Source: a virus
Length of the DNA stretch: 60,237 bases
Reading direction: 5' to 3' (one strand)
IMG/VR virus record: IMGVR_UViG_3300032048_000003
Coordinates: 1 to 60,237 of that record
The notes under the pieces were generated by a model that worked only from the letters and a program-made list of their open reading frames with translations, ran no database searches and was not told the origin of the DNA. How positions within the stretch are numbered: the stretch's first letter is position 1; each line of letters opens with the position of its first letter. The position numbers and the translations under genes were made by a program. Shown here in pieces: positions 13,655-21,324 of the stretch.

Positions 13655-13894
13655 ATGAATAAAGAAGCCTTTCTAACTATTGTAAATAATAAATTGTGCG
13701 TAGATAGAACTGTGTTTGAATTACATGAATTAAGAGAATGTAAAGAGTATTTACAACAGAACGGTTATGAATCATCTCAATTCTTTGCTAAGAGCGATCA
13801 AGAAATAGATAAGTTACATGCTATTATTGAGAGGATGGCTGAATTGTCTCCGGAGTGTGCCAGCAAAGATATTGAAAGTTTTTATTTAAATTAA
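13655..13894 (+). CDS. Small hypothetical protein
   Basis: A 79-residue helical protein from ATG 13655, which follows the previous stop by one base; longer in-frame readings overlap the acyltransferase gene. Three Cys (CVD, ECKEY, ECASK) are not in a metal motif. It immediately precedes isocitrate lyase. Function unknown. Confidence 0.5.
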   Translation: MNKEAFLTIVNNKLCVDRTVFELHELRECKEYLQQNGYESSQFFAKSDQEIDKLHAIIERMAELSPECASKDIESFYLN

Positions 13895-13908
13895 TATGAA
13901 AGAATATA

Positions 13909-15105
13909 ATGTACACACAAGACGATGTTAAAAGGTTAAGTGGTTCAATCCAAATCGAATATACCTTTGCGAAATTAGGTGCAGAAAAATTACGCAAAAA
14001 GTTAGATGAAAAACCATACGTTAGTGCTTTAGGAGCGTTAACAGGTAATCAAGCTATGCAACAAGCAAAAGCTGGGTTGGATTCAATTTATCTTTCGGGA
14101 TGGCAAGTTGCAGGAGACGCAAACGATAGTCTACAAATGTACCCCGATCAATCACTTTATGCAGTTGGAAGTGTACCTACCATAGTTAAGCGTATTAACA
14201 ATACGTTTCAACGTGCAGATCAAATTCAAACAATGGAAGGTGAAGGCGATGTAGATTATTTTCTTCCAATTGTTGCGGATGCTGAATCCGGATTTGGTGG
14301 TGTCCTCAATACTCACGAATTAGTAAAACATTTAATTGAAGCAGGTGCCGCAGGGATACATTTAGAAGATCAATTATCTTCAGCTAAGAAGTGTGGTCAT
14401 ATGGGAGGAAAGGTTTTAGTTCCTACTCAAGAAATGGTAAATAAATTAATTGCTTCAAAATTAGCAGCCGATATAATGGGCGTTCCAACTGTAATTATTG
14501 CAAGAACAGATGCTCTATCAGGTGCGTTATTACAATCAGATTCTGATGCTCATGATAATAGATTCATAACAGGTGAACGTACCGATGAAGGTTTCTTTAG
14601 AGTGACTGCAGGAATGGATCAAGCGGTTTCTCGAGGACTTGCTTATGCTCCATATTGTGATTTAATTTGGATGGAAACATCAGTACCAGATATAGGGGAA
14701 TGTAAGGAGTTCATACAAGAAATACGAAAAGAATACCCAGATAAAGTATTTGCATATAATTGTTCTCCATCATTTAATTGGAAAGCAAAATTAAGTGATA
14801 AAGAAATATCTAGTTTTAAAGATGAACTTGGAGATATGGGAGTAAAATATCAATTTATAACTCTTGCTGGATTTCATTCCTTGAACTATAGTATGTTTGA
14901 ATTGTCTGAAAATTATAGAGATCGTGGAATGACAGGATTTGTTGAGCTTCAAGAAAAAGAATTTGCAGCTCAAGTTAGAGGATTTACTGCTGTCAAACAT
15001 CAACGCGAAGTTGGTGCTGGATATTTTGATCAAATCGGACAAGTATGTACTGGAAGTACAGATCTTAGCGCAATAGAAGGATCGACAGAAAAAGAACAGT
15101 TCTAA
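13909..15105 (+). CDS. aceA: Isocitrate lyase
   Basis: A 398-residue enzyme cleaving isocitrate to glyoxylate and succinate. Diagnostic motifs are all present: [10 protein letters not shown] and MYPDQSLY near residues 63-85, [21 protein letters not shown] (metal site, about 123-131), the catalytic loop KKCGHMGGK (160-168, Cys162), [15 protein letters not shown] and [16 protein letters not shown]. The NCSPSFNW and QV-DAN regions separate it from methylisocitrate lyase. It is 30-40 residues shorter than typical bacterial enzymes but appears intact. No malate synthase is present in the window. Codon and base composition match its neighbours. It could reroute host carbon through the glyoxylate shunt. 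Confidence 0.93.
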   Translation: MYTQDDVKRLSGSIQIEYTFAKLGAEKLRKKLDEKPYVSALGALTGNQAMQQAKAGLDSIYLSGWQVAGDANDSLQMYPDQSLYAVGSVPTIVKRINNTFQRADQIQTMEGEGDVDYFLPIVADAESGFGGVLNTHELVKHLIEAGAAGIHLEDQLSSAKKCGHMGGKVLVPTQEMVNKLIASKLAADIMGVPTVIIARTDALSGALLQSDSDAHDNRFITGERTDEGFFRVTAGMDQAVSRGLAYAPYCDLIWMETSVPDIGECKEFIQEIRKEYPDKVFAYNCSPSFNWKAKLSDKEISSFKDELGDMGVKYQFITLAGFHSLNYSMFELSENYRDRGMTGFVELQEKEFAAQVRGFTAVKHQREVGAGYFDQIGQVCTGSTDLSAIEGSTEKEQF

Positions 15106-15824
15106 TGGAAATATTTCTTAATGGTCCAGGCGGTACAGTATCAACCTGGAAATTGACTGAAGCAGCTTATAATTATTGGAAGGATAAACCTAGAAAATTT
15201 TTATTTGATTTTTCTTGGAATTTGCCTGATCTTAGAAGTGATAATATTTTTGATGAAGAACATCCTCCTAGAGATAAACTTGGTGTTCCCGATGAAGCAT
15301 GGTTTTTTAAACCGTTAGATGGAATATGGCGAAATGGAGACTGGTCGCAACCGGTCACGCCAACCGGTTGGTGCATAGATATTTGTGAGTATGATAAAGC
15401 AACGATTTATGTTGAAGAAGATAATGTAGTAACCCAATATCATCCAGATGAAATAGATACTATAAGATTTGAGAAGACATATAAACCACCATCTGAATTA
15501 TTCTATTCAGCAGTTTCCACAGAAATAGGTAATTGGCAACATAAGATGTATAATAAATCTATACCGTTGCACAAGTTTAGATTACATATAATACGTATTA
15601 ATGATAAGAGATGGATCTTTAATCTCGATACAACTCAAAGAGAAAGTTGGGATATGTATAGAGAGGTCAGAACTGATTGGTCTTATAGACTCCATGTTAG
15701 GAATAAATTATTTGTTGATGATATGAGTTCATTTACAGATATTGATTTATCATATGATATGAATACTGGAAACCACGAACAAGATTGTTCTCACTTTAAA
15801 GTACATGATACACATATTCGGTGA
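15105..15824 (+). CDS. Hypothetical protein, Trp-rich
   Basis: A 239-residue soluble protein starting at ATG 15105, overlapping the last base of isocitrate lyase. It is unusually rich in Trp and Tyr, with beta-strand character, and has no recognisable catalytic motif. It overlaps the SGNH-like gene by 20 bases, so it belongs to the surface-modification transcript. A carbohydrate-related role is a guess from context. Confidence 0.5.
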   Translation: MEIFLNGPGGTVSTWKLTEAAYNYWKDKPRKFLFDFSWNLPDLRSDNIFDEEHPPRDKLGVPDEAWFFKPLDGIWRNGDWSQPVTPTGWCIDICEYDKATIYVEEDNVVTQYHPDEIDTIRFEKTYKPPSELFYSAVSTEIGNWQHKMYNKSIPLHKFRLHIIRINDKRWIFNLDTTQRESWDMYREVRTDWSYRLHVRNKLFVDDMSSFTDIDLSYDMNTGNHEQDCSHFKVHDTHIR

Positions 15825-16497
15825 TTCATATTGTGATCCTCTCAATGGATTTGATGGAGGGATATCATCAGAAAAAAGATGGTTCAATCTTTTAGACGAG
15901 CCTTCATTTGTTTTTGGTTTAGCGGGTTCTAGTATTGATTGGTCTTTAGATGTATTTCTCAAAGGTCATAATTATAGAGAAGGCAAAGTAATTTATATCG
16001 AATCTATTCCAAGAAGATTTCATTTTGAGTTCTTACAATATCCTGGACATGCCGGCGCGGTTGTGTTTGATAATATGAAGATGTGGGAAAATGATGAGTG
16101 GCTTTCAAATCCTAGGATGAAATATCTTTCCCGTCATAAAAAATTTATAGGATATTTCCATGAAAATTATAAGGACTATCACAAAGCAACAAAGGCTAGA
16201 TGTACATTAAAGGCTTTATCAGAACAATATGAAAAGGTTATATATTTTGCTACTTCACATAATAGAAATTTATATAGTTCTGTAAATATAAAAAATACAG
16301 AAAAATTTATTATGCCTGACATAAGATTAATGGATATATCACGAGCAGAGATAAAGAGCGATTATGATCCTTCATTTAGAGATAAGAGATCAAATCATTT
16401 TACTGAATCTAATCATAAAAATTTAGCAAGATATATTAAAAGAATATTTAATAATGAATCTATAGAAGATATAGTTTTTGATACGGATATGATATGA
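15805..16497 (+). CDS. SGNH-hydrolase-like protein
   Basis: A 230-residue protein. IFGDSYC (residues 4-10) resembles block I (GDS) of SGNH/GDSL hydrolases, FGLAGSSIDW near residue 37 could provide the block II Gly, and NHFTESNHKNLARYI near residue 198 fits the C-terminal block V region, with His in place of the usual DxxH layout. Such proteins act as esterases or O-acetyl modifiers of sugars. It overlaps the carbamoyltransferase start (ATGA). The assignment is by motif only. Confidence 0.5.
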   Translation: MIHIFGDSYCDPLNGFDGGISSEKRWFNLLDEPSFVFGLAGSSIDWSLDVFLKGHNYREGKVIYIESIPRRFHFEFLQYPGHAGAVVFDNMKMWENDEWLSNPRMKYLSRHKKFIGYFHENYKDYHKATKARCTLKALSEQYEKVIYFATSHNRNLYSSVNIKNTEKFIMPDIRLMDISRAEIKSDYDPSFRDKRSNHFTESNHKNLARYIKRIFNNESIEDIVFDTDMI

Positions 16498-17939
16498 TAT
16501 ATTGGGGAATTACTTGTGGGTCACACGATGGCGCGATATCTGTTTATGAAAGTGACACACAGAATATAATATTTGCAACTGATGCGGAAAGATTTTCCAG
16601 AAAAAAGAATGATCCTCAAATACCTCTAAGCTTGTTAGATTATGTACGAGAAGAATATGGGGAACCAAGTAAAGTTTATTTTTATGAAAATCCCTATGTA
16701 AAAGTTTCCCGAAGATGGTATGCTGGCCAAAAACCAATTTGGAAACCGCCTGAGTTACCACATCCATATAATACTAAGTATTATAAGATGAAGTATACTT
16801 CTCATCATAAGTCTCATGCCGCCTATGGATATTATACATCACCATTTACTGAATGCATGGTATTATGTATTGATGCCATAGGAGAATGGGAAACATTAAC
16901 TGTCTGGCATGTTAAAGATCATAAGTTTAAAAAATTATGGAATTGGAAATATCCTAAGTCATTAGGGCTAATGTATTCAGCATTAACTCAATATTCAGGT
17001 TGGAAACCTAATGAGGAAGAATATATTATGATGGGGGCAGCTGCCAGACAAGTATATCCATATGAACTAGCAGTTAAAAGAATAAAACAATGTTGGGATA
17101 AAAAAGCGACTTGGCATAAGGGATGTACTAATATTTCAGAATGGAATATAAAACCTGAAATACATCCAGAAGACGTGCCCACTGCTGCTCAAGCAGTTTA
17201 TGAAGAAAAATTTGAAACAATTTTAAAATCAATTAATAATCATAAATTAAATAATGGTAATATTGTATACGTGGGAGGATGCGCCTTAAATGTTAGTGCC
17301 AATAGATTTCTATCAAATTATTTTTCTAATATCCATATACCATCTAATCCAGGGGACTCTGGTTCTGCTATTGGATGTATTCTCGCAAGAGCTAGACACC
17401 ATATTGATCCTACTCCTTATCTTGGTTATAATATTCAAGGACCATATCCGATCAAAGAAATAATTGAAGAGTTAATGATTAAAAGAGTAGTTGGTGTAGC
17501 AAATGGTAGATGTGAATTTGGTCCGCGCGCTTTAGGTAATAGAACATTATTTGGTGATCCCAGAGATCAAAATATAAAACAAAAAATAAATGAAACAAAA
17601 GGTAGAGAACAATTTAGACCTTTCGCTCCAATGATATTGCCCGAAGATGTGCCGAAATATTTTAATGGTGGTTTTCTTTCACCTTATATGAGTTGTGCAT
17701 TAGAAGCAACAGAAGAATTTAAACAGAAGTATCCTGGTGTTGTTCATATAGATGGTACATCAAGATTACAAGTAGTTGATTCAGAACCACATATATCATT
17801 ATTAAAAGTTTGGAAGGACATAACTAAATGTCCTATATTGTTAAACACTTCTTTAAATGTAAAAGGACAACCAATTGTCAACACAAGAAAAGATGCCAAA
17901 GATTTCTCTAAGAGAACGGGTGTCGTTGTTTATTCTTAA
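16494..17939 (+). CDS. Carbamoyltransferase (NodU/TobZ family)
   Basis: A 481-residue protein. The N-terminal Kae1-like domain starts GITCGSHDGAISVY and contains HHKSHAAYGYY near residue 103 (metal-binding His motif) and YVGGCALNVSANRF. The C-terminal YrdC-like part contains GRCEFGPRALGNR near residue 339, FRPFAPMILPED and LNTSLNVKGQPIV. These enzymes move carbamoyl from carbamoyl phosphate via carbamoyl-AMP onto sugar hydroxyls or nodulation factor-like molecules. Marine T4-like phages often carry one. It sits among SGNH-like and glycosyltransferase genes, suggesting modification of a sugar. Confidence 0.85.
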   Translation: MIYWGITCGSHDGAISVYESDTQNIIFATDAERFSRKKNDPQIPLSLLDYVREEYGEPSKVYFYENPYVKVSRRWYAGQKPIWKPPELPHPYNTKYYKMKYTSHHKSHAAYGYYTSPFTECMVLCIDAIGEWETLTVWHVKDHKFKKLWNWKYPKSLGLMYSALTQYSGWKPNEEEYIMMGAAARQVYPYELAVKRIKQCWDKKATWHKGCTNISEWNIKPEIHPEDVPTAAQAVYEEKFETILKSINNHKLNNGNIVYVGGCALNVSANRFLSNYFSNIHIPSNPGDSGSAIGCILARARHHIDPTPYLGYNIQGPYPIKEIIEELMIKRVVGVANGRCEFGPRALGNRTLFGDPRDQNIKQKINETKGREQFRPFAPMILPEDVPKYFNGGFLSPYMSCALEATEEFKQKYPGVVHIDGTSRLQVVDSEPHISLLKVWKDITKCPILLNTSLNVKGQPIVNTRKDAKDFSKRTGVVVYS

Positions 17940-18012
17940 ATATTATTTAAGAATTAAAGAAAAAATTTATGGTAAAGAAAAACAAGATTTAGATCCATTT
18001 ATATATGATTGA
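17920..18012 (+). CDS. Possible 30-residue protein after the carbamoyltransferase
   Basis: From GTG 17920 the frame SLFILKYYLRIKEKIYGKEK to TGA 18010-18012 bridges the carbamoyltransferase stop and the next ATG. A short hydrophobic start then a basic/acidic tail ending DLDPFIYD recalls tiny proteins that sit next to phage carbamoyltransferases. A hairpin TTCTTAAAT/ATTTAAGAA lies inside (17933-17954). No clear ribosome site, so confidence is limited. Confidence 0.35.
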   Translation: MSLFILKYYLRIKEKIYGKEKQDLDPFIYD

Positions 18013-18502
18013 AAAAGTATTAATTGGTCCATCAGATCAATATCATCTTGATGGTATGGTAAAATGTCATGGAAAATTTTGCAGCATGTATGATGATAAA
18101 GATCTAGGATTTGATTATCAAGAACATTTGATTCGTAAATGTTTTAAAGAGAAAGGATCTGATATTTCTGTATATTTGGTATATCAAGATTTTCATAAAA
18201 GCATAGGATTTGATGAAGATAAAATTTATCCTAGAGATAAGGAACACGTTGAAGGTAAGAAGACATTATCTGAGATAGAAGGAAAACAAGGTAGTAAATT
18301 ATTCATGAGATCAAAAAATATAAAAGTTAAAAAAAGTCTTCATTGGAAGCCTTTTTTAGAATATTACTGTAACCATGAATATTGGAATATTGAATATAAT
18401 AAATTTTTAAAAACTTTACCATATTATAAAAAAGTGTTTACAGAATTTAACTATGGACATATAAAAGATTATGAAAGTTGGAATAATTGGTTGTTCTCAT
18501 AG
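18005..18502 (+). CDS. Hypothetical protein
   Basis: A 165-residue soluble, Lys/Tyr-rich protein with no recognisable motif. It begins with VLIGPSDQYHLDGMVKCHG, a beta strand followed by a loop reminiscent of SGNH-type block I (IGPSDQ), but without the rest. It overlaps the following SGNH-like gene by 32 bases. Part of the surface-modification transcript; function unknown. Confidence 0.5.
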   Translation: MIEKVLIGPSDQYHLDGMVKCHGKFCSMYDDKDLGFDYQEHLIRKCFKEKGSDISVYLVYQDFHKSIGFDEDKIYPRDKEHVEGKKTLSEIEGKQGSKLFMRSKNIKVKKSLHWKPFLEYYCNHEYWNIEYNKFLKTLPYYKKVFTEFNYGHIKDYESWNNWLFS

Positions 18503-19373
18503 TGCCGGAGTAAGTGAACAGGGCATGCTTCATAAAGCAGGTGGTTTTAATGCTTGGAAAGGATGGCCAATTCAATTAGCAAAGAAATTTCCTCAACATG
18601 AATTTCATTTATTTGCTTCTCCGGGAGGTGGACAAAATAATATGGAAGCTGCTTTGAGGTCTTGTCTTATTGAAGATTATGGAATGGTAATTCTTCAATT
18701 TACAACTCAACGTCAAATGTGGCCTTTGACAATAGAAAGAAAATCAAAGAAGAAAGATGGTACAATAGATTCATGGTATCAATCCGGACGTAAAGATAAT
18801 TTCTTTTTACATCAACAAAGAATGAAATCTCTTTCTGTAAAGAATTACGTCCTGGAACGAAAATGTGTTATGGTTGGTCCGCATTGGGATAGACGTATGG
18901 GATTAAATCTTGACGGCACAAAAGTAAATGCATATGAGCTACCTCAAGTTATATTAGATGCTCTTTTAGATAATCAGTATTTTAATGAGATGGCAGAAAC
19001 ATTTTATAATTGTCGAAAAATATATAAAAAATTATTTAAACATTTTTTCTCTCTATTATGGGTACCCACTCATAAGTACGGTCCAACTAATAGTGATCAA
19101 GCTTTAATTGAGGTGAAAGGAAAGGTTCCAATTTTTGTAGAAGAATTTTTAACTGGAAAAAAAATAAAGAATTATGTTGATTGGGAAAAAACAGTATATG
19201 AATGGCTGATTGAGAATTGGACTGAAACAAAAAATTTATCTAAAGAAGATGCAACACGAATGATTTTTAATGAATATAAAAAACATAAGGGACATCTGGG
19301 AGAGAAATCACAATATAATGTGTTAGAAAATTATATTTTAAAAAATCCAGAATTAAAAGAGGCATTAGGATAA
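18471..19373 (+). CDS. SGNH-like protein
   Basis: A 300-residue protein. VGIIGCSHSAGVSEQG (residues 3-18) has a beta strand followed by a Ser-containing loop as in block I, and FASPGGGQNNMEAAL (about 48-62) provides the Gly/Asn pair of blocks II/III. MVILQFTT is the next strand. A C-terminal His in VPTHKYGPTNSDQ may complete a site. It ends the plus-strand surface cluster; the minus-strand tRNA-Asn follows. The likely role is acyl transfer or hydrolysis on a saccharide, by inference. Confidence 0.5.
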   Translation: MKVGIIGCSHSAGVSEQGMLHKAGGFNAWKGWPIQLAKKFPQHEFHLFASPGGGQNNMEAALRSCLIEDYGMVILQFTTQRQMWPLTIERKSKKKDGTIDSWYQSGRKDNFFLHQQRMKSLSVKNYVLERKCVMVGPHWDRRMGLNLDGTKVNAYELPQVILDALLDNQYFNEMAETFYNCRKIYKKLFKHFFSLLWVPTHKYGPTNSDQALIEVKGKVPIFVEEFLTGKKIKNYVDWEKTVYEWLIENWTETKNLSKEDATRMIFNEYKKHKGHLGEKSQYNVLENYILKNPELKEALG

Positions 19374-19396
19374 ATAATCTTTTCAACTCTGAAGAA

Positions 19397-19475
19397 TGGC
19401 TGCGGAGGGTGGAGTCGAACCACCAGTTTTATTCGTCCAACAAACGATTGCGTTTACCGATTTCGCCACTCCGCA
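19397..19475 (-). tRNA. tRNA-Asn (GUU), minus strand, CCA encoded
   Basis: On the minus strand: acceptor TGCGGAG/CTCCGCA, D arm GCG/CGC, anticodon stem TCGT/ACGA around TTGTTGG (anticodon GUU), T arm GGTGG-TTCGACT-CCACC, G73 and encoded CCA. U1-A72 and G73 are the tRNA-Asn identity pattern. The anticodon stem has one A-A mismatch, position 37 is G, and the variable region is 7 nt, so it is slightly divergent. It is just downstream of the AsnRS-like gene on the same strand. Confidence 0.8.
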
Positions 19476-19620
19476 ATTTTTCTAATTCTATTGCTTGTCT
19501 TTGCAATTGATCTAATACTTCATGAACACCAGCACCATTTTTATAAATTGGAATTGCTTTATTACTTTTTACTGAAAATAATTTTCCATCTTTATAAACT
19601 GGAATTATTTCTTCAGTCAT
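19429..19620 (-). CDS. Small protein between AsnRS-like gene and tRNA-Asn
   Basis: A 63-residue frame whose ATG overlaps the end of the AsnRS-like gene (ATGACTGA). Residues 5-29 contain an internal repeat (IPVYKDGK and IPIYKNGAG) suggestive of two beta hairpins, followed by a helix. The last 15 residues are the translation of the tRNA-Asn. The natural protein probably includes the repeat and helix; the tail is a by-product of the overlap. Function unknown. Confidence 0.45.
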   Translation of the reverse strand: MTEEIIPVYKDGKLFSVKSNKAIPIYKNGAGVHEVLDQLQRQAIELEKLRSGEIGKRNRLLDE

Positions 19621-20545
19621 TTTCTAATTTCACCCCATATTTCCGCCGGCCATTATCATCTGCATCTGGATTCAAATTACTATATATCTTCAAGGCACTT
19701 ATAAGTCTGGTAAGGCCTATTCCTCCACCATATCTTGGAAAAAATTTATGACTTAAAAATTCTTTCAATTCTTTTTCTACCCGTTCTTTACCGAATAATT
19801 TAAATAATAATCCAGCATATTCTCCATCGGAAATTGTATGAAACTGGTCTTCCATCTCTTTCGGATCAGCAGACCTTTCAGCGGAACCAATAGTTTCCAT
19901 GCCTCCCATAATTACATCGCATTTGTTAGCAAGTTCTTTTTCTTTTTTCATATTCCAAAAGGGAGAAGTATGGTAAGGAAATTTAGTTATAAATCCAACT
20001 CCGGTAGGATGAGAATCAGATATCATTTGTTCGTGCTCGTGATCTAATTCTTCGCAATTAAATTCTTGACACCACATTTTGTAAGTTTTTTCAGGAAATG
20101 GTCCATTGGTTATGAAATTTCCAAACCCAAATTGTCTGGCAACGAAGTCAGGAACTGTGAAACCTAAGTGCTTAACTAAATCTCTTTCCATATTAAGCAA
20201 GTCCTCAAAGTCACCTGGCGCTTCAAATTCAAACATGGGAAATATAACTTCATGTCTACCTTCAACAGGATTCTGTTCTTGTCTATAAGATGTTGAAACA
20301 CAGAATACACCTTTTAAATCTGGATTATTTAATAGCTCGTATTCCAACCACATTTGGCCGGTTTGAGGTAAAGGCCATATGATATCATTATAATTATATG
20401 TTGCGACAGTTGTAGGATCTTCGCATGCGGCTAATATGGATAATCTGTTTTGGGTATGGACTTCGAGGAAATTTTTATCTAAAAAAAATTGTCTAAGGGA
20501 GGTTGTCACTTTGGTAAAATCATGAGGCGAGATGTTCGTCGTCAT
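19613..20545 (-). CDS. Class II aminoacyl-tRNA-synthetase-like protein (AsnRS/AspRS catalytic domain)
   Basis: A 310-residue minus-strand protein without the N-terminal anticodon-binding OB domain of true AsnRS (about 430-470 residues). Motif 2 is clear (SYRQEQNPVEGRHEVIF then MFEFE, about residues 85-110) and motif 3 is RYGGGIGLTRLISAL near residues 273-287. IWPLPQTGQMWLEYELL resembles the Asp/Asn pocket. It could be an asparagine synthetase-like paralogue (as in archaeal AS-AR and AsnA) making Asn from Asp, a stripped AsnRS, or an amino-acid ligase. Its neighbour is tRNA-Asn, favouring an Asn-related role. The lone strand flip suggests separate acquisition. Confidence 0.75.
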   Translation of the reverse strand: MTTNISPHDFTKVTTSLRQFFLDKNFLEVHTQNRLSILAACEDPTTVATYNYNDIIWPLPQTGQMWLEYELLNNPDLKGVFCVSTSYRQEQNPVEGRHEVIFPMFEFEAPGDFEDLLNMERDLVKHLGFTVPDFVARQFGFGNFITNGPFPEKTYKMWCQEFNCEELDHEHEQMISDSHPTGVGFITKFPYHTSPFWNMKKEKELANKCDVIMGGMETIGSAERSADPKEMEDQFHTISDGEYAGLLFKLFGKERVEKELKEFLSHKFFPRYGGGIGLTRLISALKIYSNLNPDADDNGRRKYGVKLEND

Positions 20546-20617
20546 TTTTTCTTTCTATTAAATATTCTATTCAAATTAATATATTTAGGAAAATAAAATC
20601 TTAATAAATATTTATGT

Positions 20618-21112
20618 ATGAAAAAGAAACATAGACAACTCTACGATTCGTGGAAATATAAATCAAGAAATTTTATGGAATTTAATAATCCCGTTTTTCA
20701 GGCCCTATTAGGTCTTGTCATATTCTATATCGGACTCAAGATGTTCTCAGGTGGAATGAAATCAATGAGTCATTTAGAACAACTTGAATGGTTTTTAGGA
20801 AATCCTTATTGGATGTTTCTTGGAGCAATTGTATGCACTCTTCTTTGGCAATCTTCATCTCTTACCACAACCGCTGTTATAGGACTTGTTGCATCTGGCG
20901 CATTACCACTTCCGTCTGCGATTGCGGCAATACTTGGAGCAAACGTAGGAACAACAGGAACAATATGGATTGCAGGAATATTAGTGAGCGATGGACTACC
21001 TACCGGAATTACTAAACAAGTGGCTCTTGTACATACAGGAGTGAATACAGTTATGGCGATTGCCTTACTTCCATTTATACAACCTATATCACGATTTATA
21101 TCAAAGTTTTAG
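20618..21112 (+). CDS. Half-size Na+/phosphate cotransporter (single PF02690-type repeat)
   Basis: A 164-residue membrane protein. LWQSSSLTTTAVIGL (residues 76-90, with the QSSS Na+/Pi motif) and AILGANVGTTGTIWIAG (104-120, GANVGTT) are hallmarks of the Na/Pi cotransporter family (NptA/SLC34-like), which normally contains two inverted repeats of this unit in one chain of 300-600 residues. Here only one repeat is present with about four membrane segments, so a homodimer would be needed for transport. Phosphate uptake would support phage DNA synthesis. TAATAAATATT upstream resembles a late box. It is followed by a structured RNA and the next promoter cassette. Confidence 0.8.
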   Translation: MKKKHRQLYDSWKYKSRNFMEFNNPVFQALLGLVIFYIGLKMFSGGMKSMSHLEQLEWFLGNPYWMFLGAIVCTLLWQSSSLTTTAVIGLVASGALPLPSAIAAILGANVGTTGTIWIAGILVSDGLPTGITKQVALVHTGVNTVMAIALLPFIQPISRFISKF

Positions 21113-21165
21113 ATGGTCTGGGGGCGCCAAGCAGGGTTCTTGCGCCCTGGACCTTCGGGCCATCT
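21111..21165 (+). other. Highly structured GC-rich element after the transporter gene
   Basis: Starting at the stop codon, AGATGG (21111-21116) pairs with CCATCT (21160-21165), enclosing a stable hairpin GGGCG-CAAG/CTTG-CGCCC (21122-21147, one bulged C). The last segment can instead form a C(UUCG)G tetraloop hairpin (TGG-A-CC-TTCG-GG-CCA), exclusive with the closing helix. No poly-T follows, so it is not a classic terminator; it may protect the message end or act as a switch. Confidence 0.5.
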
Positions 21166-21174
21166 ATCTACCTT

Positions 21175-21250
21175 ATTGAAATCATTGATAATCTTTTATC
21201 ATCAATGATATCAACGCGTTTGATGTATCCCTATGGAATCATTGATGATC
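21175..21250 (+). repeat. Second copy of the ATCATTGAT promoter cassette
   Basis: ATTGAAATCATTGATAAT (21175-21192), its inverse ATCAATGATATCAA (21201-21214), and ATGGAATCATTGATGAT (from 21233) repeat the layout of 5838-5912 with the same roughly 57-base period. The shared sequence continues through ATCATTTCTGTTG into the -35 box, so the entire control region is duplicated. Confidence 0.8.
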
Positions 21251-21257
21251 ATTTCTG

Positions 21258-21286
21258 TTGACATTTTGGGTAAATTATAGTATAAT
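21258..21286 (+). promoter_or_regulatory. Sigma70-type promoter (TTGACA-17-TATAAT) for the CobT-like gene
   Basis: TTGACA at 21258-21263 and TATAAT at 21281-21286, spacer 17. The proximal operator-like site begins about 25 bases before the -35 box, as at 5921 and 23918. A GAGAGA ribosome site precedes the ATG at 21325. Confidence 0.9.
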
Positions 21287-21324
21287 ATAAGTAGAGAATA
21301 AAACAATATCGAGAGACGAGAGAG

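Noticed and set aside
13909-15105. Methylisocitrate lyase or PEP mutase instead of isocitrate lyase
   Set aside because: The [14 protein letters not shown] and NCSPSFNW motifs fit true isocitrate lyase.
19613-20545. Full asparaginyl-tRNA synthetase
   Set aside because: The anticodon-binding OB domain is missing, so only a synthetase-like catalytic domain is claimed.
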